A stretch of 64,000 bases of DNA from Gloeocapsopsis crepidinum LEGE 06123 (GCF_015207655.1 NZ_JADEWN010000009.1:57288-121287), one strand, 5' to 3'. Shown: positions 44,618 to 54,088, numbered from the stretch's first letter. Numbers and translations are program-made. Notes: generated by a model from the letters alone, not told the origin.

Positions 44618-45493
44618 TTAAACTGCTAAATAGCGCCTTAAGAAACTTTCCAAAGTTTCTAGTTTTAAATTAAACACTGACTCCAAGTGTGCAATTTCAT
44701 CATGCGTACAGAAAAACTCATTAGCAAGTAAAGTGCGAAAAGTACCCAGAGTTTTTTGCACTGAAGGATTTAACAATCCTAATACTGTCCGCAAACCATC
44801 AACAACTAATAAAGGTGAATTAATAATAATAGGCTCTTGATTAAAAACGCGACCAAAAATGCGGGGAATGTCTTCCCTCTGTAAAATTTCTGGTCCTCCC
44901 ACTGATAAAACTTGGTTTTTTGCTCCAAAAACTGAAATCGAATTTACTACCATTTGGGCTAAATCGTCTGTACTAACAATTGATGTGCGGTTTTTGGGAT
45001 CGCCAATTAATAAATACATTCTTGTTTGGCGAAATCGTTCTGCAAGTGATAGCAGATTTGAAGACAATCCAGCGGGGCGAAAGATTGTATAATTTAGACC
45101 ACTGCTTTGAAGATATTGTTCTACTGCTCGTTTTGCTTTAAATGTAGGAGCATCTTCGTAGCCGCGATCTGCACCTAACACCGAAATAAACACAAAATGC
45201 CTTCCTTGTTGTGCTAGGGCACGATCAATCAACTCAATATTTGCACGATAATCAAGCGCCAGAGGATCGCCATCTGAACCATGAGTGCTGATGATGTACT
45301 GCACTCCTTGACAAGCTTTTTGAATATCTTTTTCTTGGCGCAAGTCACCAATAAAAATTTCTGCACCTCGGTGTTCTAACTCACCGTAGCGAGAATTGAG
45401 GCGGACAAAAGCACGTACGGGTAGTTCTTGTTGTCGCAGCAATCGTACCACTCTTCGACCAATTTGTCCTGTTGCTCCTGTGACTAGAAACAT
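44618..45493 (-). CDS. NmrA/Ycf39-type NAD(P)-binding protein
   Basis: A 291-residue atypical SDR. It opens MFLVTGATGQIGRRVVRLLR, a complete dinucleotide-binding loop, and has YIISTHGSDGDPLALDYRAN, FVFISVLGADRGYEDAPTFK and YTIFRPAGLSSNLLS. Relatives include Ycf39, involved in photosystem II assembly, but specificity is not determined. It is 17 bp upstream of mobA and may form an operon with mobA and the PH-domain gene. Confidence 0.85.
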   Translation of the reverse strand: MFLVTGATGQIGRRVVRLLRQQELPVRAFVRLNSRYGELEHRGAEIFIGDLRQEKDIQKACQGVQYIISTHGSDGDPLALDYRANIELIDRALAQQGRHFVFISVLGADRGYEDAPTFKAKRAVEQYLQSSGLNYTIFRPAGLSSNLLSLAERFRQTRMYLLIGDPKNRTSIVSTDDLAQMVVNSISVFGAKNQVLSVGGPEILQREDIPRIFGRVFNQEPIIINSPLLVVDGLRTVLGLLNPSVQKTLGTFRTLLANEFFCTHDEIAHLESVFNLKLETLESFLRRYLAV

Positions 45494-45567
45494 AGCCGCA
45501 TTTTCCCTGAAGATTTTGGATAATAGATACCACCTGCAAGCTTAATCTCAAATTTAAAAGCTAAAAT

Positions 45568-46362
45568 TTAAACTTCAACAACTACGGGAGCATGATCGCT
45601 CGGTTTGGATAACTTTCGTGGCGTGATATCAATAAAGCAGCTTTTTGCTTGTTTGTATAGATCAGCAGTGAGATAATGATGGTCGATTCTCCAACCTAAG
45701 TTACGCCGAAAAGCTCCACCACGATAGTCCCACCAACTATAGTGTCCTGCTTCAGAAGTAAACTTACGAAAAGCGTCACTAAAACCTAGTGCTAAGATTT
45801 CGCGCAGTGCTTGCCGCTCCAGTTCTGATGCCATAATATTTCCTGTAAGGTTAACAGGGTCGTGCAGATCGCAGTCTTCGAGTGCAATATTGAAGTCACC
45901 ACAAATACAAATGTTAGCTGATACAATTAAAAGTGACTGTAAGTATTCGCGCAACACTTGCAACCAGCGCAATTTATATTCGTATTTTTCACCGCCTACC
46001 GCTGCACCATTCGGTACGTAGAGGTTAATAATGCGAATACCTGCAATAACACCAGTAATCAGGCGTTTTTGCGTATCAATTTCTGAAAGTGATGTGGCAA
46101 TCGCCTCACCTAAAATTGGTGTAAAACCTGTACTGACATCCGTTAAAGGGGAACGACTGAGAATCGCTACACCATTATAAGATTTTTGTCCTGAGACATA
46201 AACGTGATAGTTAAGTTGCTCAAAAGGCGATCGCGGAAAATCTGCATCGACAACTTTAGTTTCTTGCAAACACAGTACATCAACGGGGTTTTGCTGCAAC
46301 CAAGCAACAACGTGTTCTTGACGAGTCCGGATTGAGTTAACGTTCCAAGTGGCAATTTGCAT
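45568..46362 (-). CDS. xth: Exodeoxyribonuclease III
   Basis: A DNA repair AP endonuclease/3' exonuclease of the EEP superfamily. The start MQIATWNVNSIRTRQEHVVA (46362) is chosen from the family, leaving a shorter protein (264 residues) than the upstream Met at 46383. Motifs: LCLQETKV, NLYVPNGAAVGG, ICGDFNIAL, WRIDHHYLT and SDHAPVVVEV. Confidence 0.93.
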   Translation of the reverse strand: MQIATWNVNSIRTRQEHVVAWLQQNPVDVLCLQETKVVDADFPRSPFEQLNYHVYVSGQKSYNGVAILSRSPLTDVSTGFTPILGEAIATSLSEIDTQKRLITGVIAGIRIINLYVPNGAAVGGEKYEYKLRWLQVLREYLQSLLIVSANICICGDFNIALEDCDLHDPVNLTGNIMASELERQALREILALGFSDAFRKFTSEAGHYSWWDYRGGAFRRNLGWRIDHHYLTADLYKQAKSCFIDITPRKLSKPSDHAPVVVEV

Positions 46363-46469
46363 CAAGTAATTTGCAATAAGCACGAGCTATCTTTAGCCTA
46401 TTAGTCTGCCACACCATTGGGACTAGATTACAGATTATTTAATTCGGTGCGCATAATTTATGTATCGCA

Positions 46470-46489
46470 CGTTTCTCAACCGAGAAACG
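46470..46489. repeat. 8-bp perfect palindrome hairpin
   Basis: CGTTTCTC (46470-46477) and GAGAAACG (46482-46489) around AACC, in the gap between xth and the 117-aa gene. Similar GAGAAACC-type palindromes are widespread in cyanobacterial intergenic DNA. No T-run follows, so it is listed as a repeat rather than a terminator. Confidence 0.5.
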
Positions 46490-46582
46490 GGAGGACAAGG
46501 AAACTGTATGATTTGGTGACTGGGTAAGAACATGACTCTAGTTTCCAATCTTTAAGTTACATTTATATTTACCGATTAATTA

Positions 46583-46897
46583 TTATTCAATTTCTAATTC
46601 CTGCTTTCTGCGTAGTAAAATTGGCGGCTGTGTGATCAATCCTACAAGATGATCGCTAGTGAAGCAAAGACTCGATTTATTTTCTTCAATTGGAATTTGA
46701 AATAAAAAGCTGTCTTGTTTTCCTTGGGTTCGCGCTAGGAAAGCTGCAATCAAGCTACGAAGTAATGGATTATCCGATTTGACTTTAATTTGATACCGAA
46801 ATCCCCCATTGAGCAGAATTTCGACTAATACTTCTTTAGCACTATCATTTGTTGGAGAAGCTGCTTCAACAATATTTATTTCCGTGTCATTAGGCAT
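46583..46897 (-). CDS. Conserved hypothetical protein (104 aa)
   Basis: Start MPNDTEINIVEAAS at 46897, chosen because AAGGAG lies 6 bp upstream; an earlier Met at 46936 adds a Cys-rich leader with no such signal. The body reads VLVEILLNGGFRYQIKVKSD, LLRSLIAAFLARTQ, FQIPIEENKSSLCFTSDHLV and ends with QPPILLRRKQELEIE. It may be a stand-alone version of a small N-terminal domain seen in larger cyanobacterial proteins; I cannot name it. Confidence 0.65.
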   Translation of the reverse strand: MPNDTEINIVEAASPTNDSAKEVLVEILLNGGFRYQIKVKSDNPLLRSLIAAFLARTQGKQDSFLFQIPIEENKSSLCFTSDHLVGLITQPPILLRRKQELEIE

Positions 46898-47152
46898 CTT
46901 ATTCTCCTTACAACAGCATAAATAATAAACAAACAATACAAGAAATCACACCTCTAGTCTATGAACTAAGAAAGGTGTGATGGAAATTAATAACGCTTAA
47001 GCCAAGATAATACTGCTGCTGTTGAGTAGGCTTTTACTTGATACCATTTAACCAAGTCGTATTCTAATATACATGAGGACATGAACGATGATTCAAGTAC
47101 AGCACTCGCTTGAAATGGACAGAATCAAGGAGACAAAAGATATCTTAGTTAA

Positions 47153-48346
47153 CTATTTAGGTTTAACATCGCGAAATAGTTCTTTAGGAACTACGCCATG
47201 AATTCCCTTCACAATATCAACAACTTGTGAAACTTCAAAGTCAATTGCTGCACTACCAATTAATAAAGCATCTTGCTTTGTTATGCCATACTTACTATTA
47301 GCAATGTCTAAATATTCGCGGACAGATTTCTTCATTGCCTCATTTAAATCTTCATCCAATCCAACTGCAATCCAAGCATCTTTAGTTTCTCCCATTGGTG
47401 CATTTAACTTCATATTTTTATGTAAAACAAGCTCAAATGTGGGAGTTAAAGAACATTCAATTGCCGTTAAAGCAACTTCACCGTTAGCTTGCGCGCAGTG
47501 GGGATCTCCTGCATAAAATAAAGCTCCAGGTACTTGAACTGGCAAATATAAACTCGAACCACGACCAAGCAACTTGATGTCAATATTGCCACCGTAGTTA
47601 CCTGGGGGTACAGAGTTTACAGCTTCTTCTCGATCAGCAGGAACGACGCCCATAATACCCATAAAAGGATCTAGAGGTAGTTGAATTGGAGGCAAGTTGT
47701 TTTCTGGCTGAAAAATCCCTATTTCACGCTTGATATCTAAAGGGATTACTCGCGAATAAATGGGAGCATTATTTAGGGGATATTCTCCAGGTAGTGCGCC
47801 TCTACTGTGACGATTAGAAATGACACCGTAAGGAACGCGGTAGTCAATTGCCAGCGTTTTGATTTCTAAAGTATCTCCTGGTTGCGCACCTTCTACATAA
47901 ATTGGACCTGTAATGACGTGAGGACCAGGACCTGTTTTCTTGACTGCAGATTTTACTTTAAGTTGGTCTGGTAAAATCTTATTTTGAGTCACTTTACTTT
48001 TGGTATTTTGCGGAATTCCACCTTGATTAAAAAAGGCAGCAGTATCTCCTTGATCGGGTAATATTCCTTCATGCGACACCGTTTGCATGATGATGCGATC
48101 GCCTGAACGCACCCGCGCAATCGGACGAGAGTCAGGCTTAAATAATTCTCCCCAGATTACATTGTCCGGAGTAGACATAATGCGATGCGTTCGTAAGGGT
48201 GTAGCTGTAGGTGAAGACCAAGCTATCCCACTCAAACTACACAAAAGTAACCCTATTCCTGCGACAACTCCTACTACCTGCCATTTATGAACTAATCTTT
48301 CCAAGACTCTTTTGATCTTAAACCGCAACCCTACATTATTCCTCAT
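47153..48346 (-). CDS. Acetamidase/formamidase family protein, exported
   Basis: A 397-residue protein with an N-terminal hydrophobic signal (about 22-45, VVGVVAGIGLLLCSLSGIAW) and an FmdA/AmdA domain: HVITGPIYVEGAQPGDTLEI, GVVPADREEAVNSVPPGNYG, NIDIKLLGRGSSLYLPVQVP and GDPHCAQANGEVALTAIE. The last motif carries the family's conserved Asp, His and Glu. It probably hydrolyses short amides outside the cytoplasm. Confidence 0.87.
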   Translation of the reverse strand: MRNNVGLRFKIKRVLERLVHKWQVVGVVAGIGLLLCSLSGIAWSSPTATPLRTHRIMSTPDNVIWGELFKPDSRPIARVRSGDRIIMQTVSHEGILPDQGDTAAFFNQGGIPQNTKSKVTQNKILPDQLKVKSAVKKTGPGPHVITGPIYVEGAQPGDTLEIKTLAIDYRVPYGVISNRHSRGALPGEYPLNNAPIYSRVIPLDIKREIGIFQPENNLPPIQLPLDPFMGIMGVVPADREEAVNSVPPGNYGGNIDIKLLGRGSSLYLPVQVPGALFYAGDPHCAQANGEVALTAIECSLTPTFELVLHKNMKLNAPMGETKDAWIAVGLDEDLNEAMKKSVREYLDIANSKYGITKQDALLIGSAAIDFEVSQVVDIVKGIHGVVPKELFRDVKPK

Positions 48347-48586
48347 TTGCCCACACCATCCACAAAGCCGTTCTAAACAACAAATTGCACAATTTTGTTG
48401 CCTACACTTTTACTTATCGGCTTTATTTTTGATACAAACTTATCCGAGAAAATGTATTAAAAAATACTTTTGCTCAATTAATGCTCGTCAACTACAGCAA
48501 AAACATATAGCCAATACCAGAAGACCCTCTTTATTCCTCTGTGTTCTCTGCATCTGAACTAGTCTGTTCACCCTCCGTCAAACTTC

Positions 48587-50224
48587 CTACACAATACAAT
48601 TCAAATCACCAGACCGTTGTGTAAACCGATAGTTTTCCTGATAGTCAACCGGACAATCAATGACTGCAGGTACATCCTGAGCTAAAGCTGTTTTCAAAAT
48701 AGGAATGAAATCAGTTGTCGCTTCTACACGATAGCCTTTTAGTCCCATACTTTCAGCTAATTTCACGAAATCTGGATTACCAAAATGGACATAAGAAGAT
48801 CTGCCAAATTGGTTACGTTGCTTCCACTCAATTAACCCATAACCGCCATCATTAAAAATCAACGTAACGAATGGCGTACCAACTCGCAAAGCTGTTTCTA
48901 ATTCCTGGCAATTCATCATAAAACCACCATCACCAGTAGCAGCAACAACTTTCCGGTTAGGATAAACTAGTTTCGCCGCTACTGCCCCAGGAATAGCAAT
49001 TCCCATTGCGGCAAACCCATTAGAGATGAGACAAGTATTTGGGCGATCGCAATGATAATGTCGAGCAATCCACATTTTATGCGCTCCAACATCAGAAATC
49101 ACAATATCTTCAGGTCCCATCACCTGTCGTAAGTCATAAATCAGTTTTTGTGGCTTAATGGGAAATCCATCATCAGTAGCATATTGCTCATAGTCTGTGC
49201 GAATATCTGAGCGTAATTCCAAAGCATAAGGAGTAGCTTTGTCGTCGCGGTCTGCTCGTTTTAAAATTTCGTATAATGAATCCGAAATATCACCAACAAC
49301 TTCAACAGTAGGAATGTAACTACTATCAATTTCTGCAGGAGTTTCCCCAATATGAATAATAGGAATTTTGCCATCGGGATTCCATTTTTTCGGGGAATAC
49401 TCAATTAAATCATAGCCAATTGCAATCACTAAATCGGTATTATCAAAACCACAATTAATATAATCGCGTTGTTGCAATCCAACTGACCATAATGCCAATG
49501 AATGTTTATAAGGAATTACGCCTTTTCCCATAAATGTATTAGCAACAGGAATGTTAAGCTGTGTTGCAAACTCAGTTACTGCTTCGCTTGCATCAGCACG
49601 AATTGCTCCATTACCGACAAGAATAATCGGGTTAGTAGCTTGTGAAATCACGGTTGCTGCTTCGGTGATGCTGTGAAATGCCGCATAAGTTCTTTCTAAC
49701 TTATCGGTTCTTAAAGGATGACCTGTAGCGGGCATTGCAGCAATATTTTCGGGTAGATCAATGTGAACTGCACCAGGTTTTTCACTTTGCGATCGCTTAA
49801 AAGCTTTTCTGATAATTTCTGGAGTATTACTAGGACGAACAATTTGGGTATTCCACTTTGTAACGGGAGCAAACATTGCCACTAAATCTAAATACTGGTG
49901 GGCTTCAATATGCATTTGATCCGTTCCCACTTGTCCGGTAATTGCTACCAATGGCGCACCGTCTAAGTTGGCATCAGCGACTCCTGTCATCAAATTTGTT
50001 GCACCAGGACCTAATGTCGAAAGACACACCCCTGCTTTTCCGGTTAGGCGTCCATATACGTCTGCCATGAACGCTGCACCTTGTTCGTGCCGCGTGGTGA
50101 TAAATTGGATAGAAGAATTTTTAAGTGCTTCTAATACATGTAAATTCTCTTCTCCTGGCAAGCCAAAAACGTAGCGCACGCCTTCGTTTTCTAGGCATTG
50201 CACTAATAATTCTGCTGTATTCAT
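48587..50224 (-). CDS. 2-oxoglutarate decarboxylase (acetolactate synthase-like ThDP enzyme)
   Basis: A 545-residue ThDP enzyme that automatic annotation would call acetolactate synthase. Catalytic Glu47 is in TTRHEQGAAF; the ThDP motif is GDGGFMMN (431-438) with NDGGYG. It lies directly downstream of a succinate-semialdehyde dehydrogenase gene (39-bp gap), the arrangement known from Synechococcus sp. PCC 7002, where the pair decarboxylates 2-oxoglutarate and oxidises the product to succinate. Without that neighbour a catabolic acetolactate synthase would be the alternative. Confidence 0.85.
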   Translation of the reverse strand: MNTAELLVQCLENEGVRYVFGLPGEENLHVLEALKNSSIQFITTRHEQGAAFMADVYGRLTGKAGVCLSTLGPGATNLMTGVADANLDGAPLVAITGQVGTDQMHIEAHQYLDLVAMFAPVTKWNTQIVRPSNTPEIIRKAFKRSQSEKPGAVHIDLPENIAAMPATGHPLRTDKLERTYAAFHSITEAATVISQATNPIILVGNGAIRADASEAVTEFATQLNIPVANTFMGKGVIPYKHSLALWSVGLQQRDYINCGFDNTDLVIAIGYDLIEYSPKKWNPDGKIPIIHIGETPAEIDSSYIPTVEVVGDISDSLYEILKRADRDDKATPYALELRSDIRTDYEQYATDDGFPIKPQKLIYDLRQVMGPEDIVISDVGAHKMWIARHYHCDRPNTCLISNGFAAMGIAIPGAVAAKLVYPNRKVVAATGDGGFMMNCQELETALRVGTPFVTLIFNDGGYGLIEWKQRNQFGRSSYVHFGNPDFVKLAESMGLKGYRVEATTDFIPILKTALAQDVPAVIDCPVDYQENYRFTQRSGDLNCIV

Positions 50225-50263
50225 TGAAATTTCCTCCCTAACAGGTATGGTAGTGCCATACCT

Positions 50264-51628
50264 CTACTTCACCCACACTGTTTTAACATTGACGAACTCA
50301 TGTATGCCTTGAATTCCCAACTCTCTGCCATAACCAGAGCGTTTAATTCCCCCAAAAGGCATACGCGGATCAGATTTAACTAAACTGTTAATAAAGACGG
50401 CTCCAGCTTCTAATTCTGAAATTAAGCGATCGCGTTGTTGTTCGTCTGTAGTCCATGCACTTGCACCCAAGCCAAAAGGTGTGCTGTTGGCTAGTTCAAT
50501 TGCCGCATCGATATGGGGAACGCGAAATAACAGTGCTACAGGACCAAAAAATTCTTCGTTATACGCTGCTGAACCTGCAGGAATTTCACTCAAAATCGTT
50601 GGTGGATAGTAGTTTCCAGGACGTGATAATGGTTTTCCACCCACCAGAACTTTTGCTCCACTGGCAATACAATTTTGGACTTGCTGATCTAAATCTTGCA
50701 GAATCTGTGGCGTTGCTAATGGCCCAATATTTGTATTGAGATCCATCGGATCGCCTACTTTTAATGCTTGGAAGTTTTCTATCAGCAGTTTCTCAAATTG
50801 GTTAGCGATCGCTTCTTCAGCAATAAAGCGTTTGGCGGCAATACACGATTGACCGTTGTTTAGCATTCGGGCTGTTGTTGCTGTTTTAGCAGATGTCTCA
50901 ATGTCAGCACTTGCTAACACAATGAATGGATCGCTTCCGCCTAATTCAAGTACCGTTTTTTTGATCTGTTTCCCAGCAGCGGCTGCTAAACTTGCGCCTG
51001 CGGGTTCGCTTCCTGTCAAAGTTGCTGCTTTGATTCTTTCATCGGCAATTAATGCGGGGACTTTGTCAGCACCTACCAACAAAGCTTGAAAGACTCCTGT
51101 GGGAAAACCCGCACTTTGGATAATTTCTTGAATTGCTAACGCGCATTGCGGTACGTTAGAAGCATGTTTGAGTAAGCCAACATTGCCTGCCATCAACGCT
51201 GGTGCAGCAAACCGGAAAACTTGCCAGAAGGGAAAATTCCACGGCATCACTGCTAGGATAATTCCTAGCGGTTGATAGCGGATGAAACTCTGACTCGCGT
51301 CAGTTTTAACGCCTACATCTGCAAGAAACTCTGCCGCATGTTCTGCGTAATAGCGACATACTAGCGCACACTTTTCAACTTCAGCGATCGCACTTTGTAA
51401 TGGTTTCCCCATTTCTAGGGTCATCAATTCAGCGTATTTTGCTTTTTGTTTTTCTAAAATATCTGCTGCAGTTTGCATAAAATGCGATCGTTCTGCAATT
51501 GACAACCAACGATATTTTTCAAATGTTGTTTGTGCTTGTTCCAGTTTAGCTGCAATTTCGGCATCGGTCAGCGGCTGAAACGTTTCGAGCGTTTCCCCTG
51601 TTGCGGGATTAATTGTAGCGATACCCAT
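50264..51628 (-). CDS. Succinate-semialdehyde dehydrogenase
   Basis: A 454-residue NAD(P)-dependent aldehyde dehydrogenase with general base E228 (LELGGSDPF) and catalytic C262 (NNGQSCIAAKRF), plus the cofactor loop TGSEPAGASLA. Size and sequence match short cyanobacterial/GabD-type SSADHs. It is upstream of, and probably co-transcribed with, 2-oxoglutarate decarboxylase, giving succinate from 2-oxoglutarate without 2-oxoglutarate dehydrogenase. Confidence 0.9.
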   Translation of the reverse strand: MGIATINPATGETLETFQPLTDAEIAAKLEQAQTTFEKYRWLSIAERSHFMQTAADILEKQKAKYAELMTLEMGKPLQSAIAEVEKCALVCRYYAEHAAEFLADVGVKTDASQSFIRYQPLGIILAVMPWNFPFWQVFRFAAPALMAGNVGLLKHASNVPQCALAIQEIIQSAGFPTGVFQALLVGADKVPALIADERIKAATLTGSEPAGASLAAAAGKQIKKTVLELGGSDPFIVLASADIETSAKTATTARMLNNGQSCIAAKRFIAEEAIANQFEKLLIENFQALKVGDPMDLNTNIGPLATPQILQDLDQQVQNCIASGAKVLVGGKPLSRPGNYYPPTILSEIPAGSAAYNEEFFGPVALLFRVPHIDAAIELANSTPFGLGASAWTTDEQQRDRLISELEAGAVFINSLVKSDPRMPFGGIKRSGYGRELGIQGIHEFVNVKTVWVK

Positions 51629-52146
51629 TACCTGACCTCTTTAATCAATTCAATCGCGGGATGTTTTTTAAATTTTGCTCCCGAAATTATTACTTTTCTT
51701 ACTTCAATTATCGCTTCTTTTTACAGCTTGAATTATAAAAAGATTTTGTAAAGGACTGCTGAACACTTATAAGTAATTTTGCTTACAAAATTGAGTACAA
51801 CTTTGATGATTTGGCGATCGCGGCTGACGCATAACATATTTTTTATATGTGCTTGTGCGGTTGCAAAAAGACTATGTAGAATGTAAGATATTAAATAATT
51901 GTTAAATACAGTAACAAGATGTAAAGAAAAAAACTTATGTAATTTAGTAAAAAGTGTTCAAGTATACGATTTACACAAGTTTTGATGTCTCAGTAGGATG
52001 TGTTGAGTTAGTTTACAATGTTCTCATTCTAGCCACCAATTCGATTTAAACTGAGCTTAAGAAGACAAAACTCTAAAGTCGTATTGACTTATCCCGCTTT
52101 TCCTCAACTCATAGCGCAGAAAATAACATAATGAGGTTAGTTATCT
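51629..52146. other. Long AT-rich intergenic region between SSADH and the receiver gene
   Basis: About 520 bp of AT-rich DNA with one HIP1-like site and no convincing gene. It must hold the promoter of the minus-strand SSADH operon and of the plus-strand receiver gene. Its right end is the structured leader described next. Confidence 0.5.
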
Positions 52147-52198
52147 ACGAGCCAGTCCGCTGTAAGCGCCGTTAATCGCCGCTTAGGGAATGCCTCGA
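52147..52198 (+). ncRNA. Structured leader A upstream of receiver gene 1
   Basis: ACGAGCCAGTCC starts at 52147; the hairpin AAGCG (52164-52168)/CGCTT (52180-52184) has an inner CG/CG pair; an outer GAGCC...GCCTC stem closes around TCC/GGA. The same primary blocks and a covarying hairpin precede the second receiver gene (53401-53452). The receiver start follows 13 nt later. I do not recognise it as a known riboswitch class. Confidence 0.55.
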
Positions 52199-52211
52199 TC
52201 TTAATATTCGT

Positions 52212-52679
52212 GTGAGGACTCTCTCACAGATTGAAGACCTTCCTGGATGGAGTAGAAAGTTGGAAGCACTCTTAGCAACTAGCAAGCAGGCAATTAATCA
52301 GCCGCTTATCCTCGCAGTAGATGATGATGAAGATAGCTTATTTTTGTTGACAGAAGTAGTCAGAGGAAACAATTTCGCATGTATTACAGCAAAAAACAGT
52401 AAAAATGCTTTGTCCTTAGCGCAACGGTATCAGCCAGATTTAATTTTACTGGATATACTGTTACCTGATTTAAATGGCATAGAAGTTGTACATCACTTGA
52501 GAAGAAGTCCTCAAACGCAGTTAATTCCCATTGTTGCAGTAACAGCATTAGCGAAAGAAGAAGATTACCATCAGATTATGGGGGCTGGATGTGACGGTTA
52601 CATCACCAAACCTTATATGTTGGACGATCTAGAAGACGTTATGTTTAGTCATTTATGCCACACAGCAGCTACAGCGTAG
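52212..52679 (+). CDS. Stand-alone response-regulator receiver protein 1
   Basis: 155 residues from a GTG start; receiver domain only, no output domain. Phospho-acceptor D81 (LLDILLPD), acid pocket D37-D38, T111 and K133 (ITKPY). A 30-residue N-terminal extension precedes the domain. It probably works in a phosphorelay or by protein contact, like CheY/Rcp proteins. Convergent with a DUF2294 gene, 37 bp between stops, an arrangement repeated downstream. Confidence 0.9.
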   Translation: MRTLSQIEDLPGWSRKLEALLATSKQAINQPLILAVDDDEDSLFLLTEVVRGNNFACITAKNSKNALSLAQRYQPDLILLDILLPDLNGIEVVHHLRRSPQTQLIPIVAVTALAKEEDYHQIMGAGCDGYITKPYMLDDLEDVMFSHLCHTAATA

Positions 52680-52716
52680 CTTGGAAGAAGACTATCTATT
52701 TCTGTTATTACTAATA

Positions 52717-53079
52717 TTACTGAGGTTTATCAGCTAAGACTGCAACTATACTAGTGCGGTCTGAATCAATACTTGAGGTTCCGATTAAATCTACCACAGG
52801 AACTCTCACTACAGCCTCAATGATTGCTTTCATATATGGCTCAATAGCTTTGTACAAATTCCAGCTGACTTCTTCTGCTAAATCATTTTTATGACTTTCA
52901 ATCAAAAGTCGTTCGGGTGGGGTAGTTGGATGTTCAACTACAATTGTTAAACTCTTGTCTAACAAATTGCAAATAACTTTTTGTGGGGAGTGCCCCAACT
53001 GACTAGTATATAGTGCATGAATTTGTTGTGACAAAGTCTCTTCTAAAGAAGTAAAACTAGCTGGTATTTTTTCCTCCAT
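52717..53079 (-). CDS. DUF2294 protein 1
   Basis: A 120-residue soluble protein of the DUF2294 family: LEETLSQQIHALYTSQLGHS, LLIESHKNDLAEEVSWNLYK, and DRTSIVAVLADKPQ at the end. It is clearly related to the protein at 54089-54463 along its full length. No biochemical function is established for the family. Confidence 0.85.
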   Translation of the reverse strand: MEEKIPASFTSLEETLSQQIHALYTSQLGHSPQKVICNLLDKSLTIVVEHPTTPPERLLIESHKNDLAEEVSWNLYKAIEPYMKAIIEAVVRVPVVDLIGTSSIDSDRTSIVAVLADKPQ

Positions 53080-53400
53080 AAACTTATCAGTAGATTAAGG
53101 GGTGTTAATATACAGAGTGCCTAAACAAGGTATCAGATTCTTTTATCCTCTTCAAACACCCTAAAGACAGATAGTTAATTTCATAAGTTCTCTGTAAGTT
53201 GAGAAACTCCAGCCCTGTCTCTAGCAAAAGCATGAAATAAAACTATAAATTAATGTCAATCCTACCCTAGTAGTGTTTTTTTTATATCTAAAGATGTATT
53301 TCTTGATAAGAGTATTGTAAAATTGAAAAAGTCAGATTTTCTTTGCTATGTTGCATGTTCTCCGCCAACGATGAACACAAATTAATAAATTGGTGGATTT
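53080..53400. other. Gap between module 1 and leader B
   Basis: About 320 bp of AT-rich sequence with T- and A-runs; no gene seen. Holds the upstream region of DUF2294 protein 1 (minus) and of receiver gene 2 (plus). Confidence 0.5.
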
Positions 53401-53452
53401 ACGAGCCAGTCCACTACAAGTGCTGTCGTCTACACCACTTGGGGAAAGCCTC
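53401..53452 (+). ncRNA. Structured leader B upstream of receiver gene 2
   Basis: ACGAGCCAGTCC begins at 53401; hairpin AAGTG (53418-53422)/CACTT (53436-53440) with inner TGT/ACA; GGGGAAAGCCTC follows. Compared with leader A, C-G becomes T-A in two stem pairs while flanking blocks stay nearly identical. It ends 52 nt before the receiver start, further than in leader A. Confidence 0.55.
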
Positions 53453-53504
53453 ATTCAAGCGGTCACATAAATTGGTTATACGCTTTTGCGACTTTTTCTA
53501 AGCT

Positions 53505-53918
53505 ATGAATATGAATTTGCAAAGTTCTAGTAGTCCTCAGCAAGATAGGCTGAGACAACCTTTAGTCTTAGCTGTGGACGATAATGAAGACAACTTGCAG
53601 CTACTGGCTCAACTATTGATGTTGATTGAATGTTCTCACATCACTGCAACCGACGGTCATACAGCAGTACTTATGGCGCAAAATTATCAACCAAATTTAA
53701 TTTTGCTGGATATGATGCTGCCAGATTTAGATGGAATTGAGGTTGTCTGTCGCTTAAAACAAGATCCAGAAACAATGGACATTCCTATTGTTGCTGTCAC
53801 TGCAATGGCAAGAGTAGAGGATCAACAACGATTTTTGCTAGCAGGATGCAAGGAATATATCAAAAAACCTTACATTATTGAAGAGTTAGAAGCAACGATT
53901 CGTCGTTGTCTTGCTTAG
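53505..53918 (+). CDS. Stand-alone response-regulator receiver protein 2
   Basis: 137 residues; receiver domain with D25-D26, phospho-acceptor D69 (LLDMMLPDLDG), T99 and K121 (KKPY). It is a paralogue of receiver 1 (shared QPLxLAVDDxED, YQPxLILLD and IPIVAVTA). No output domain. Module 2 of the tandem duplication, convergent with DUF2294 protein 2. Confidence 0.9.
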   Translation: MNMNLQSSSSPQQDRLRQPLVLAVDDNEDNLQLLAQLLMLIECSHITATDGHTAVLMAQNYQPNLILLDMMLPDLDGIEVVCRLKQDPETMDIPIVAVTAMARVEDQQRFLLAGCKEYIKKPYIIEELEATIRRCLA

Positions 53919-54088
53919 CTAATCTTTATTAAGATCAAGAGTCTGTTAATGATTGGCAATTATAATACTTAGTGATTATTGACTAGGCACAAACAATTCA
54001 ATCATACAAAAGTTAAAGTTTTAATGTTAAATAATAAATTCACAATAACTGATTTAAAAACAAAATCAAGAGCGTAGAGATAAGCTAT

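Noticed and set aside
48587..50224. Acetolactate synthase for branched-chain amino acids
   Set aside because: Genomic pairing with succinate-semialdehyde dehydrogenase and absence of ilvN/ilvC neighbours favour 2-oxoglutarate decarboxylase.
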